From the NCBI GenBank assembly GCA_032718565.1, contig JAVGVS010000106.1, positions 1,172,389 to 1,236,388 of the forward strand: a stretch of DNA of 64,000 bases, read 5' to 3'. The DNA is from Distichodus sexfasciatus (Eukaryota; Chordata; Actinopteri; Characiformes; Distichodontidae). Below are positions 46,330 through 57,806 of the stretch, piece by piece. A program made the position numbers and the translations under genes. A model generated the notes under the pieces. The model was not told where the DNA came from, did not search any database, and saw only the letters and a list, made by a program, of their open reading frames with translations. Each line of letters starts with the position of its first letter. Position 1 is the stretch's first letter.

Positions 46330-49300
46330 GTTAATCATTAACTTTAAGCCTCGATGTGACCATGATGTGTGCGCGTTCGTTTTACGTGTCACTTTTTACG
46401 GTTAGTTGTAAAAGAGAAAATCCTGCTGTGTAATATACACCAAATATACAGCGTTCAATATCTATGCTGTAGAGTAAATTGTAATTGCGACGAATTGTTG
46501 TTCTGACTACCCAAACCGCGATCTGAACATTCGTATTGCGGTTTTTCGCTCGGTTTGCGAATACTTACTTACTTACATAGTGGTAATTATATGGGGCATT
46601 TTGTAAAGGAGTTTTGTTGAACACCTTAATAGTAGAAAAGTATATATGGAATGTTAAGTAAAAGATATGCAATAAGAAAATGTGAACCAGTCAGTGCGTG
46701 TTTCAAATAATGTTTTTCCCGTATAGTTGTTTTTTTTTTTTTTAACTGTATCTAAACTAAGAATGTTATATGTCTAAAATCGTCGTTCAAACATTTGCAT
46801 TAGGCATAAAAAATATACTAAATTGACTATACAAAAAGTCAGATCAAAGCACAGAAATGATTTTCCTCTTCCTTTCATATACTACAGCTAATTAAACTGT
46901 TAACCAATCATTTTTAAACATTCCAAATGTGTAAATATATAGTGGTTGTGTTGCATTTTGCTCTACTAAATTCTATCCCTACTGCATTGTGGCCACAGTG
47001 AAAGTCCCATTTAACAGCTAACCACGACAATACTAGCAGTGAAAACTGTTCAAATGTCTGTTCAATCTCATATTATTTCCAGATGTATTAATTAAATTAA
47101 GAAAATGAGACTAGTTTGAATAGCTTTTAAGAGCGCGAATTAGAAGTTTATTATCAAACAATTCATCAAAAAGAGGATTTAGATTTTACCATGTCTTAGC
47201 TAAGGAGTAGATTAATGGTTTACCCAACAATCTGTCCTACCAGGTGGAGGTTAAACTCTAGAAACAGACAAGCCTCTTACTCTGTTGTAGTTAATCATTG
47301 ATGTGACCTCAGTCAATCTACCACTAAAAAAGGTCATAGTTTATTGATAATAACCTTAATTGAAAATAATGAAATTGACCTATATTCCACACTTATAGAT
47401 AAACTCTTTTTGTCTATCCCTTGAAATAAGTCTGACTAATGCTTTGCACTGTACAAATATTTAATTATATTTCAGAAACATATTAAGTTACAAAAAAAGG
47501 TAGGTTAGAAATAATTTGCAGCAGTCACTGAGATCCCGTTTTAATCCCGTGGTAAAGATCACAATTGTTTGTAGACTGTGTACAGATTAAACTTCTTCAC
47601 CTTTGCATATAACTCAAGCCATGAACTCCACAGCACTTTAGCCCACTTAATTAGTTTCAGGGAGCCAGTTTCCTTGAGCCATTTGACTTTATCTAATTTA
47701 ATGTACTTGTGCATCTTGGACTAATTAGTTCAGGGCAGAAATAAATTAGTTTGTCTGTTTATAAAATAAAATTTGATTTATTTTCTTTATTCCTCACTAT
47801 GCTATAGGTATTACTTTCCTTTATTTAATTATTCATTAATTCATGCATTCATTCATTTAAGTGTTTTTTGATTTGTCATTAATTTACATTTTTATTAATT
47901 TACTTGCATTTACTTTTTATGCCACATGCAGAGTCTAACATCACCTTCTAATGCAGATTAAGTTTTTTAGCTAATGTGAACTGAACGTTACTATAGTGAA
48001 AGACAATGCTCAACTCAGTTGCCCCTGCTGGTATGGTGCTTTCAGCAGGGTACACACCTCTCAAGGGATATTTGTGTTTTGGCTCCAGTGTGACTATTTT
48101 GGAGAATGCTTAGCAGTAAGGGGATTAACCTAAGCATACAAAAGTCTTTAGAGTCACACTTGTCAGATAACTGTAAAAGCCAAAACACAGAGACCTGACA
48201 CCGTTTAAAATGTGATCCCACAAACATGGGAAGTTCTTTTTAGAGAAAAGACACTTCATGGAATATCAGCAACCTTTCCCTTGCCACACCTCATTTTATG
48301 AACTTTGAGGCATTTCACCAATTGGTTCATGCATAAACAATCATCAATATTTGTCAAGACCAAAAGACCATAAAGACCATTTATCAAGACCAAAAAGGAA
48401 GAACATCAAGTTTTATCAAAAATGACTGTCATCACATTTATCTAAACTTTAAATAGAATTGATTCATTATAGCACCAGACTGATTGAAGTTATCATTTCT
48501 TTTTCTATTAAATGAGCACATGTGCATTTATACAGTTGTGTGCTTATGTGTTTGATTTGTTCAATATGTATAATGTATAATGTAATGTATAAGATATACT
48601 ACAAAATATACATATATTCAGACATAAATACACAGGTATATAGGTATGTATGTCTGCATAATTGTATATTTTACATATATGAAGACAAACATACACACAC
48701 AGCATATTAATTGCAATGAATGGCAGGTCTTTTGTTACATAAGTGTGCATAGGACTAGCACTAGCTGCAAAGAAGATAAGTACAGTGAAGATGTGTGAAT
48801 CTCAGGGGCCTTACTAAAATTAGCGCTTTGCTTGGTTATCCTGGTTTTTGTGTTACCAGGAAAACCCCCCTTACTTACAAATCTCTTATTTAAAGAAGCA
48901 TCTGACATCAGATTGCTGCATGAAGTTAGAACAGCTAAACACAGCCTTTATGTTGTGTAAGTTGTTAGGTATGCTGAATGAATAGAGGACACAGTTTGGT
49001 TGTTACTGACAAAAAGAACAAAGATACTTACTGTACATGTAGGCTTTAATAAATGTCTTAAGAATTACATGTTTCCTGTCATGTGAATTTAAAAAAGATA
49101 GTTTACTAAATTACTATTACTAAGTTTGCTGTCAACAAATTATGAAAAAGAAAGCACAAATGGAGATTTGAGTGGGGAAAAAAGTAAAGGAACTTGACTA
49201 GGATTACCTTAAGTGCATCTAAAGGTCATTGGGCTTTTGGACCATCTGCTACTCACTCAATTTGCAACTTTTTCAGAATATCAGTGAATTACATCAATAT

Positions 49301-50100
49301 CTGTTTTTTGGGAAGTGTATACTGCACATACACATGAGAAAATTTGAGTTGCATTTGTCTTTTAAGTTCCTTTTTTATATATTTGTAAAATCCATAATAA
49401 TATAAAACATATTGCAAACAAACTTGTTAGCCAAAAACACTTGTACCCAAACTGAATAGTCTTGTCAAGCAGAAGCTCCTCCAAAACACTAAATGTCAAG
49501 GTTCGTGAAACTGTTCAGCAGTGAATGTATGGTACTAAACAAGCTCTATCTGAGCTAAGTCGCGGGTAAGTGCATTAAGATTTATGTTTAGGAGGCACCA
49601 TGTCCCTGTACACAAATCCCACATTTGGCACACAACAGTCTGAAAATGGGCATCCCTGACTTCACCCTTGCACTTGTAGTTGTACAAACAGTATGAGAGG
49701 CACAGACCTTAAACAATAATTCTTAAAACACTTGCAACATCAAAAATCTGAATAAGTAAAACTTTTTATAAATGTTCTAATTTTGGTAGTCTGCCTCGAT
49801 AGGATTAGGTCTCTACTCACTATAGCCTGTTGTTAGACATAAGACGCCCCACTCTGAGATGGAATTGTCAGTTAAAGTGAACCTATTTTGGAAGGTTTAA
49901 TCTATTGCTCTAAATTTAAATGGTATGTTTACATTCACAATAATAAACATACAAGACACTGACATTACCTAAATGTTAATAAAAATTTGAAATGCAATAT
50001 ATGTACAAAAAAAGTAGTCAACGTGGCATTGTGCACAGAGGTCTCGCAAGATTCTTGTTTTAATATGCCATTTTTATTTATAAACAGGTTGTGGACACAA
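46330..50100. other. Intergenic AT-rich region between mcf2 and arr3
   Basis: No credible coding frame. A low-complexity patch of 'tatgtataatgtata' type and 'acatacacac' runs at about 48560-48700. No recognised transposon. May hold distal regulatory DNA of arr3, but nothing specific can be shown. Confidence 0.5.
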
Positions 50101-50125
50101 ATAGCAGTTTACTAATTGGTTAATT

Positions 50126-50131
50126 GGATTA
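50126..50131 (+). promoter_or_regulatory. arr3: OTX/CRX-type site upstream of arr3
   Basis: GGATTA (the complement of TAATCC), 63 bp before the TATA box and inside 'ctaattggttaattggatta', which also offers homeodomain ATTA cores. CRX/OTX sites are usual in photoreceptor promoters. Confidence 0.5.
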
Positions 50132-50188
50132 CATGAATGAAAACAGCATTTGAATGAATCCAGACAGGGGTGGGAGCAGAGAGCTGAG

Positions 50189-50194
50189 TATAAA
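50189..50194 (+). promoter_or_regulatory. arr3: arr3 TATA box
   Basis: TATAAA within 'gagtataaatgctgg'. Transcription would start about 25-32 bp downstream (about 50216-50226), consistent with a first non-coding exon ending in a donor at 50291. Confidence 0.65.
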
Positions 50195-50219
50195 TGCTGG
50201 AGTCACACTGTTCAGCTAC

Positions 50220-50290
50220 ACTTTCTGACTGCAAGAAGTGGCCAGCGGATTACAAAGCAGACAGGAGCTAACTGTTGTCTCCCAACTCAG
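50220..50290 (+). other. arr3: arr3 exon 1 (5' UTR)
   Basis: From the predicted start to the donor CAG|GTAAGA. No ATG-initiated coding frame. A second GGATTA (50247-50252) lies inside it. Confidence 0.6.
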
Positions 50291-53200
50291 GTAAGACCAA
50301 ACTGAAAAAATTCTTCCACTGTTCTACACATTTTAACTTTTTTTTCACATAATGCCTTAAGGATTTGATGACATATCAAGATATTAATACCAGAGGAAAT
50401 GTATTGGACAGTTTCAGAAATGTTGAGGAATTTTGATAATGAGGATTTTTTCATTTTGTTTTAGAATCTGGCCTTTTCCATTGTTCTGTCATTTATTGTA
50501 TATTTATGTTATATGTAGAGAGAGAAATGTGTAGCATTATAAACCATACATACACATACACATTTGTGTACACACATGCAGAACTGAGAGCATCCATAAC
50601 ATTGTCAAAACATTGTAATTCCCTGGACTTTTATCATGATGTTTCTTCTGAGGCTTTTTTATTAGTATTAAAACACACAAATATAGTAAAGAGGAGTCAG
50701 AAAAGTATATAAGCCACCTGAGTCTGTAAACAGTAAAAGAAGGCTACACTGACAGATCATACCCCATGGGATTAGCCTGGCAGGTTTATTTCCTGAGTAG
50801 TAAAATAAGAATGGTGTTCTAATCTCATTAAATGAGATTTACCTTCTCTGTCTCAGACATACAAAACACCTATTTTACAAGTTGTTTTCTTTTTTCTGCA
50901 GAAAAGAAACCTGTGAATCGTGAACGATGGCAAAGTAAGTGTTATATTTTGTTGTCAGTAAAATCATAATCATAAAACTGGAGTTATTTAAACAGCTCTA
51001 AATCTTGATCTTATATAGACAGTTAAAGCATTAATTTATTTCATACCAGTAGGACTGTAGACAACTGCAACCAGCACGACTAGATGACTATTCCAGTCTG
51101 TCTAGTCAATCAACATTAATTAAATGAATAAATAAAAATACTACAGTCATGTTAGTTGAAATAAAAATATACTGAATAATTTATATCTTCTGATGAATCT
51201 GAGATCTAAGATTATGGCATTACATTGATTTCTGTGATTGCCTTTTATTAAATTCAGGGTTTACAAGAAGACCAGTGGGAGTGGCCAAGTAAGATACTTT
51301 TCTATTATTGGCAGAATTATTGATTTTACATTCTATATAAATATAAATGATATATTCTATATAAAATTAAACATTTGAAATTGTGAATGTTTAATAATCA
51401 TCATGAATGTATTTAATTAATAATAAAAAATAAATGGTTTCATTTTATTTCCAGCTTACTCTCTATTTGGGCAAGAGGGACTATGTTGATCATGTGGACA
51501 CTGTAGATTCAGTTGGTATGAAACCTTTTTAATTTGTACTGTCAATGGGAAAAGAATACAGTTTAATATATAACATAACTTTTTGTGTTTGATACAGAGG
51601 GTGTGCTGAAAATTGATCCAACAGACCTTGGAGATAGGAAAGGTATTTACATTGTTTTTATAAAGTTAAATTTATAGGAAAATAATTATTTTGCATAATT
51701 AACATAGATAACCCCTTGCGAGAAATTATTATTTTCCTTTCTGATTCAAAATTTTAGTATTAGTATATTATGTCAAATGTATTTACAATAGATTGATAAT
51801 CACTTTCAGCTGAAAACACTTGGACTTTATAAATGTTACAGGACCTTGCAGTTAAAGCGCTATTACCTTTAAAGCCTTTATATTCAGTAAGTACAATGAA
51901 GTCATAGTGGACAGTAAAATAATGATGTTTTCTATTGATTGTTTATGTTTGTTTGTTTTTTTTTGTAGTTTGGATTCAACTGTGCTGTGCATTCCGCTAT
52001 GGCCGTGATGACCTGGATGTTATTGGCCTGTCTTTCCGAAAGGACATCTGGATTCAGCAAATTCAACTGTACCCTGATGCTGGCCACAAGCCAACCCTCA
52101 CTGAGATGCATGACACCTTGCTGAAAAAAGCTGGGGAACAGGCCTACCCCTTTACCTTCAATGTATGTCTTTGCTCTTCTATAGTTGAAGTTTATAATGG
52201 CACAGTAATTTATCTGGCCTTATTTAATTTAGTCTTGTTTCACATATTACATATGTACATATTATGAAATGGCATACCATATAAATATACATATATTCTT
52301 CAGATGTGCAGATTTTATCCCACTTGTTTTGCAGATCCCAATCAATCTGCCCTGCTCAGTTACACTTCAACCCGGCCCAGATGACAAAGGAAAGGTAAAT
52401 ATACCTTTCAGAAGCAGAGAAGCAGGCAGGAAAGAGTGCATTAATGGTGTTCACTAATACATTTCCCTTTTTACAGCCATGTGGTGTAGATTTTGAAGTC
52501 AAGGCCTATCTTGCCAAAGCAGCTGAAGACCCAGATGAGAAAATTGACAAGAAGTGAGTAAATTTTCTTTCACTCTTTTATTTTGATGTCTTAGTCTATA
52601 TCAAATTAAATCTCCTGTTATCTCCTGTATTTCCAAACAAACCGATGACTTTTTTTCTACATACCTTTTTACTCTAAGGGACACGTGCCGCCTTGTAATC
52701 CGTAAGATCCAGTTTGCTCCTGACAACATAGGAACAGGACAGAAAGCTGAACTATGCAAGAACTTCATGATGTCTGATAAGCCTGTTCTTTTGGAGGCCT
52801 CTCTGGAAAAGGATGTAGGAACACCTCTGAAACTTCTGCAGCTTTAGAAGCATGTACTTACAGAGGAAGTCAATGCAAGTTAATGTGTTTTACTTTGGGT
52901 TTGTTTGTACAGATTTATTATCACGGAGACCCTATCCCTATAACAGTTAAAGTTAAGAATGAGAGCAACAAAGTTGTGAAAAAAATAAAAATTACTGGTA
53001 AGTCAACACAGGGCAATAAATAAATTCAATTCAATTGGAAATGTGGAGTATTTTAAAGTGAATAATAATAAATTATTTTTTTCCAGTTGACCAGACCACA
53101 GATGTAATTCTATATTCTGCAGACAAATACACTAAGAATGTGCTAACTGAGGAGTTTACGTGAGTATGCTTTTTGTACGTAAAATACACAAAAGTTGGTA

Positions 53201-55945
53201 GTCAGTTATTTTCAGATGTACCAGAAAAACACCAGGATTTTTTTTTTTTACAGGGAGTCGGTGGAGGCCAATGCAACATTTGAGAAAATTCTTCCTATAA
53301 CTCCACTTCTGGCCAACAATAAAGAAAAGCGAGGCTTGTCACTGGATGGCAGGCTGAAGGAAGAGGACACCAACCTGGCCTCCACCACTGTGTGAGTAGT
53401 CCTATTATACAGTCTTATGCAAAAGCTTGGGCACCCCTCCAAGGTTGCATGATAATTAACTCCTTCTTCATAAGAGAAGATCACAGCAAGAAGTGTTTTT
53501 TTTCTAGAGATATATAGACAAAGTTTGAAAAATGAGATGTGCAAAAGTTTGGGCACCCTCTCACTTGCATTACTTTGAAGACCTGCAGTCATTTAATACT
53601 GACAATTTGCAGCACTAAATTGCTTTGCTCATTAGACAAACTACAAAGACAGCTGCAACCAATAAAAATGGTTTAACATATATAAATTGCTAGTGGTACT
53701 TGTCCTTGTTTTCCTCTTAGAGAGTGGCCTAGTGGAAGGGTGATGCGCAAAAATAAGAGCCGCATGAGGTATGCAAAAGAGCATCTGGACAAGCCAGAAA
53801 TATTCTGGAAAAAAATACTGTGGACAGATGAGACTAAGATAGAGTTATTTGGTCATAACCAGAGGCGTTATGCATGGTGAAAAAAATACACAGCATTCCA
53901 GGAGAAGAACTTGCTGCCAACAGTAAAATTTGGTGGAGGGTCCATCATGTTATGGGGCTGTGTGGCTAGCACAGGTATTGGAAACCATGTTAAAGTTGAG
54001 GGCCGCATGGATTCCACCCAATATCAGCAGATTCTTGAAAAGAATGTTCTAGAGTCAGTCACAAAGTTGAAGTTACGCCGGGGTTGGATGTTTCAGCGCG
54101 ACAATGATCCAAAGCACCGCTCAAAATCTACTAAGGAATTTATGCAGAGGCACAAGTACAATGTTCTTGAATGGCCATCCCAGTCCCCAGACCTAAACAT
54201 CACTGAAAATGTATGGATGGAGTTGAAGCAGGCCGTCCATGCCCGGAAGCCGTCGAACCTGACTGAACTGGAGGCATTTTGGAAGAATGGTCCAAAATAC
54301 CACCAGCCAGAATTCAGGGACGTGTGAGTGGCTATAGGAGGCGTCTACAGGCTGTTATTTCAGCAAAAGGAGGCTCTACGAAATATTAATGGGATTATTC
54401 CTTTGGGGTGCCCAAATATATGCACCTGCCTATTTTTGTTTAAACGAGCATTACATTGTTTCTGTTGGCCCAATAAAAAAATATTTCACTACTGAATTAT
54501 TGCTGTTTCCATAAGTTAACAAACATGATAAAATTAAGTTGCCCAAATGTTTGCATAAGGCTGTATATATATTTTTTCCCTTTCTTACTGTGTAGGATAA
54601 TTTCAGTTTTCTTTCTGTACTGTAGGCTATCTGTTTCTGTCCGTCTGTCTGTCTCTCTCTCTCTCTCTCTGTATTTATTCTATTTGGGATTTGCATCTGT
54701 AAATCTGGGCCATTTTTTTCTGCCTTTTCTTTTTTCTCCTAGTCTACGGCCAGGCATGGACAAGGAGGTGTTGGGAATCCTAGTGTCTTATAAAATCAAG
54801 GTTAACCTAATGGTGTCTGGAGGAGGGTAAGATTCTTGGTTTTCATTTCTAGAAATTATTCTTGTAACTGAAAATAAAAATGTATGTTTTTCCTTTCAGC
54901 CTTCTTGGAGGTTTGACAGCCAGGTAAACCTGCAATTATAAATAAAGATGATTTATGACCTGAGATCTATAGCTATTTATTAACAGAGTGATAAAACTGT
55001 TAAATGTAATTAAACTATTAAAACAATTTTCTCTCTCCCTCCCTCACCCTCTCTCTGTGTCTTCACAGTGATGTGACAGTCGAGTTGCCCCTGACCCTAA
55101 TGCACCCAAAACCCACAGGTATTAGGACCTTTTCTTTATTGCACTTCTCATTCACTCTTAAATATTTAAAAAATGACCTGATGTTAGGTCATGTTTTGCA
55201 CGGTAATTAGGATTCTTTCAGTTATTGATTAACCATTTCTTCAAATTTAACTCTTTATTGCTGATATAAATTTTCTTTTCTTCCATCAAAACAGAATGAA
55301 GATGTGTACCTTCACATGGGCAGAGTAGATGTTTGTAGTTTCCCGTAAGCAGAAGATGCACATTAAGACAGAAAGTCAGTTAAAAACATGTGAGCGTGGT
55401 TCTCCAGAAAGAACAAGAGGAATGGCAGACAAATATATCACAAGAAAATTTAACACCACCACACACTCAATACTTTCCCTGCTTCCAGCACACATTGAAC
55501 AGTAGGCTTTAATTAGTTTAAAACATTTATGTTAAAGCAGAACATGGGTTAATTTTAGTGTGACTCCATGAATGATTGAATGGGCGCCTTTTGTCACTCA
55601 GTAAGTAAGTAAAATATTTTAATGGGCTTCTGATTTGATGGAGGACATCCCACAAGTCCCCACGCAAAGTGTCACCAAATGTGGATATTTTCAATTAATA
55701 CAATAGGTATATGCCTACACAAGAAGTGCAGTTTTTCTTTTCTGTTAACCATATTAAACTGTACTTTGTCTTTATTGTTTTAAGTGTGCTGTATGATTGT
55801 ACGTGTTTATCTAGTCGATGTGTACAGAGGCATATCCTTTAGTGATCATATTCTTATAAAATACTTTTTCCAGTGTGTTTTATCACTCTGCTTGACTGCA
55901 TACTTTAATGTTACACTACTAAATAAAAATACATTTAAAATATAT
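50220..55945 (+). CDS. arr3: Cone arrestin (arrestin-3/X-arrestin type), spliced, 16 exons, short C-terminus
   Basis: Arrestin-3 binds light-activated, phosphorylated cone opsins and ends signalling in cone photoreceptors. Non-coding exon 1 (about 50220-50290) and exons 2-16 chain with GT-AG borders and matching phases to 1071 nt: 356 residues plus stop. Start ATG 50927-50929. Features: phosphate-sensor Lys6/Lys7 (VYKKTSG), finger loop YGRDDLDVIGL (59-69), IRKIQFAP with the polar-core Arg167, and LDGRLKEEDTNL with Asp288 and Asp295; Asp22 is in GKRDYVDHV. The bare M-x-KV[FY]KKT start points to ARR3 rather than rod S-antigen. Cone arrestins are usually near 390 residues; this one ends LMHPKPTE and lacks the acidic tail with its Phe cluster and the polar-core Arg. 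arr3a versus arr3b cannot be decided. Confidence 0.92.
50902..50934 (+). CDS. arr3: arr3 exon 2 (start codon)
   Basis: Acceptor 'tttttctgcag'. 25 nt of leader, ATG at 50927 in a good context (gaacgATGG), then M-A-K split across the junction. Donor GTAAGT. Confidence 0.85.
51258..51288 (+). CDS. arr3: arr3 exon 3
   Basis: 31 nt: KVYKKTSGSGQ, including the phosphate-sensing Lys pair. Donor GTAAGA. Confidence 0.88.
51455..51515 (+). CDS. arr3: arr3 exon 4
   Basis: LTLYLGKRDYVDHVDTVDSV, phase 1 end, donor GTATGA. Contains polar-core Asp22. Confidence 0.92.
51598..51642 (+). CDS. arr3: arr3 exon 5
   Basis: 45 nt: EGVLKIDPTDLGDRK, phase 1 at both ends. Donor GTATTT. Confidence 0.92.
51969..52162 (+). 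CDS. arr3: arr3 exon 6 (finger loop)
   Basis: 194 nt: VWIQLCCAFRYGRDDLDVIG ... AYPFTFN. Holds the receptor-core-binding finger loop. Donor GTATGT. Confidence 0.95.
52335..52394 (+). CDS. arr3: arr3 exon 7
   Basis: 60 nt, phase 0/0: IPINLPCSVTLQPGPDDKGK. Donor GTAAAT. Confidence 0.95.
52477..52553 (+). CDS. arr3: arr3 exon 8
   Basis: 77 nt: PCGVDFEVKAYLAKAAEDPD..., phase 2 end, donor GTGAGT. Confidence 0.95.
52679..52814 (+). CDS. arr3: arr3 exon 9
   Basis: 136 nt: DTCRLVIRKIQFAPDNIGTG ... MMSDKPVLLEASLEKD. Contains polar-core Arg167, the linker between the N and C domains. Donor GTAGGA. Confidence 0.95.
52913..52997 (+). CDS. arr3: arr3 exon 10
   Basis: 85 nt: IYYHGDPIPITVKVKNESNK VVKKIKIT. 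Donor GTAAGT. Confidence 0.95.
53087..53159 (+). CDS. arr3: arr3 exon 11
   Basis: 73 nt: VDQTTDVILYSADKYTKNVL TEEF. Donor GTGAGT. Confidence 0.95.
53254..53391 (+). CDS. arr3: arr3 exon 12
   Basis: 138 nt: ESVEANATFEKILPITPLLA ... LDGRLKEEDTNLASTTV. Carries both C-domain polar-core Asp residues (lariat loop). Donor GTGAGT. Confidence 0.95.
53410..54563 (+). mobile_element. Tc1-like transposon in arr3 intron 12
   Basis: Inverted termini 'cagtcttatgcaaaagcttg' + 'ggca' and 'tgcccaaatgtttgcataag' + 'gctg' with TA on both sides (53408-53409, 54564-54565). Same orientation as arr3, confined to the intron. Confidence 0.88.
53735..54420 (+). pseudogene. Truncated Tc1 transposase
   Basis: Reads RYAKEHLDKPEIFWKKILWT DETKIELFG (stop near 53878), then open 53911-54327 with KFGGGSIMLWGCVAS, MFQRDNDPKHRSK and WPSQSPDLNITENVW. 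DETK..., RDND and NITENVW preserve the DDE core. The N-terminal DNA-binding domain is deleted (jump near 53700), so the copy is dead. Confidence 0.88.
54632..54672. repeat. CT-rich microsatellite in arr3 intron 12
   Basis: 'ctgtccgtctgtctgtctct' followed by (ct)n. Just upstream of exon 13, where it may lengthen the polypyrimidine environment. Confidence 0.7.
54743..54826 (+). CDS. arr3: arr3 exon 13
   Basis: 84 nt: LRPGMDKEVLGILVSYKIKV NLMVSGG. Donor GTAAGA. Confidence 0.95.
54900..54923 (+). CDS. arr3: arr3 exon 14 (24-nt microexon)
   Basis: 24 nt: completes Gly, then LLGGLTA and the first two bases of Ser. Acceptor 'tcctttcag', donor GTAAAC. Small exons here are usual for visual arrestin genes. 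Confidence 0.9.
55069..55118 (+). CDS. arr3: arr3 exon 15
   Basis: 50 nt: SDVTVELPLTLMHPKPT plus one base. Donor GTATTA. Confidence 0.93.
55295..55945 (+). CDS. arr3: arr3 exon 16 (last codon, stop and 3' UTR)
   Basis: After a good acceptor ('tccatcaaaacag') the frame gives Glu and then TGA at 55297-55299. The poly(A) signal AATAAA is at 55922-55927, so the message likely ends near 55945. In the next frame the exon reads NEDVYLHMGRVDVC..., which does not resemble an arrestin C-tail. Confidence 0.7.
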
Positions 55946-56043
55946 TTGTTTCTTGACTTTCACTTAGCTTGTGTAGTGAAAATGACTGGTCCTAATAATT
56001 ATTTGTCCAATAACTTTACCCTATTTTGTTGTGTGCTTGTTCT

Positions 56044-56745
56044 GAGTGTTCAAAGTCAAAGTCAAAGTAAACTTTGTCATCTCTGCTATATACTGTACAG
56101 ATATACAGAGAGATGAGACAATGTGACTCCAGTTTTAACAGTGCAACTAGACACAGGGAACAAAGAACAAATAGGGAATATAGAATAAACAACATATAAA
56201 TAGAATACAAAATATACATTTTAAACTAGAAATGGAGTATTAAATATAAACTTTAAACTAGAACTAGAAATAGAAGTAGAAAGAGAGACAATTAGGATGC
56301 ATTATTAACCTACAAAAATGGAAACTGACCTTTACACTGAATATGCATGAGGTTAGTTACAGTTTCAATATGAAAGATCCTATATCCAGTCTACTAATAG
56401 AACAGTATCTCTTAAAAAGTCTGACTAACATTTAGGTTTGAGCAGATATTATAACAGCAGTGGAGAACTAGAATCCGTGCAAAACTTTACAATAATTTGT
56501 GCAGATACAGTCAGTTAGAAGGTGGCCAGTGATATATACATTCAATGTTCAATGGTTGTGTAAATAAGTAGCGGCTGTGCAAAAATTGTGCAAATGTTAT
56601 CCCAATGTTGAAGAAACAGTCATTTGAGGAGGATTACTATTTCAATCGTCTGGCATTAAATGTATGCCTGATCAGCAGCAGTTTGGAGTGATAATACTGT
56701 ACAGTTTGTAAACATAAACATTACTCTTAAACATCTACAACTACG
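56044..56745 (-). mobile_element. LINE 3' segment (sense part of an inverted LINE copy)
   Basis: Reverse complement of the LINE region 13400-14075, ending at 56044 with 'caaagtcaaagtcaaag'. Non-coding. Confidence 0.8.
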
Positions 56746-56756
56746 TTCAATAGAAT

Positions 56757-57393
56757 TAAATGGCGGATATGGCAGTGTGCTTAGACGCTGCGGCTTTGTG
56801 CTCTTCTACTCAGAGTTTGGCTTTTCCACCCTGCCTGGTTAAATACACCTATAGCCGGTAGGACATTTTATCTATCGGTCTACAGAGTGAGAGCTGCTCG
56901 ACAAGAGTTTCTCCGCATCCGTAATATTCCGGACGACATCACACGGAGACCGGGCTCTCTGTGGATTACAATCCCAGCTTCAAGGAGCCGGCAGCGGCGC
57001 AGAGACCGTAAACAAAAGAGGGGGTGCTGAAGTGCCATGCTAATGAGGCTAAAGAAAGCCACATAAGCCACCGGTGCCAAGCATTTTCTCCTCAAATGTG
57101 AGGTCTAACTAGATGAGTGGAAAGTGTGAATTGCAACTGAAAAGATCATCAGAGCTGCATTCTGCTGATCACGGAGACGTGGTTGAATCCACTCATACCA
57201 GACACGGCTATCGAGCAGGCTACACAGCATACCGGCAGGACAGGACAGAGAGAAAAGAGGAGGGGGCTGTGCATTTATGTGAACAATTAGCTGGCGTACA
57301 AATTCCATCTTAGTCACCAACCTCTGCTCTCCAGATGTGGAGTTTATGACAATTAAATGCAGACCCATATACCTCCCCCGTGAGTTAAATACC
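56757..57393 (+). mobile_element. LINE 5' segment (interrupted by Ty3/gypsy)
   Basis: Opens 'aaatggcgg' like the copy at 10699. Ends with the start of the endonuclease region: GGGCAFMxT-like text, then 'tgcagacccatatacctccc' (CRPIYLPRE, cf. CRMFYLPREF at 11311). Stops throughout. The reading continues at 61279. Confidence 0.75.
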
Positions 57394-57788
57394 TGTAAGA
57401 CCTCAGCCCAGACCGAGGGAGGAATCCACCTCATCAGAAAGGCCATCTGACCAGGACTCCAGTTCCAGACCTTCACAACTATCCCAAACACATCCACATC
57501 ACCTGTATTTAAGGCCTTTTGTTTGCAACTATTCTCTGCAAAGTATTGCCGTGCCTAGCACTGTGTACCAAGCGTTCCTTGTGATTGCCTTCCTCTGGTT
57601 TGACCCCCACTGTATGGTTTTGGATTACCCTTCTGCCTCTGACATTTGGATTTGTTTGCTCTGTGAACTGTGTTTTTTTGGTTCTGACCCCTGCCTGAAT
57701 AAATACCTCGCTTTAAGTCAGTTTAACTCTGTGCCTGTGACCTGGTTCTTTCGACTCTGCATTTGAGTTCACTTGTCAGTTGTTACAG
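57394..57788 (+). repeat. Ty3/gypsy 5' LTR
   Basis: 395 bp, TGTAAGACCTCAG...GTTGTTACA. 'gcctgaataaatacctcg' holds a poly(A) signal. Confidence 0.88.
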
Positions 57789-57806
57789 AATACTTCGCCT
57801 TTACAA

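Noticed and set aside
55295..55348. Alternative C-terminal peptide NEDVYLHMG...
   Set aside because: Needs a phase not offered by exon 15, and lacks the Phe-x-x-Phe pattern of arrestin tails.
50220..55945. Rod arrestin (SAG) or beta-arrestin
   Set aside because: The N-terminus begins directly at M-A-KVYKKT and internal blocks (CAFRYGRDDLDVIGL, KRGLSLDG) fit the cone type; clathrin-binding tail motifs of beta-arrestins are absent.
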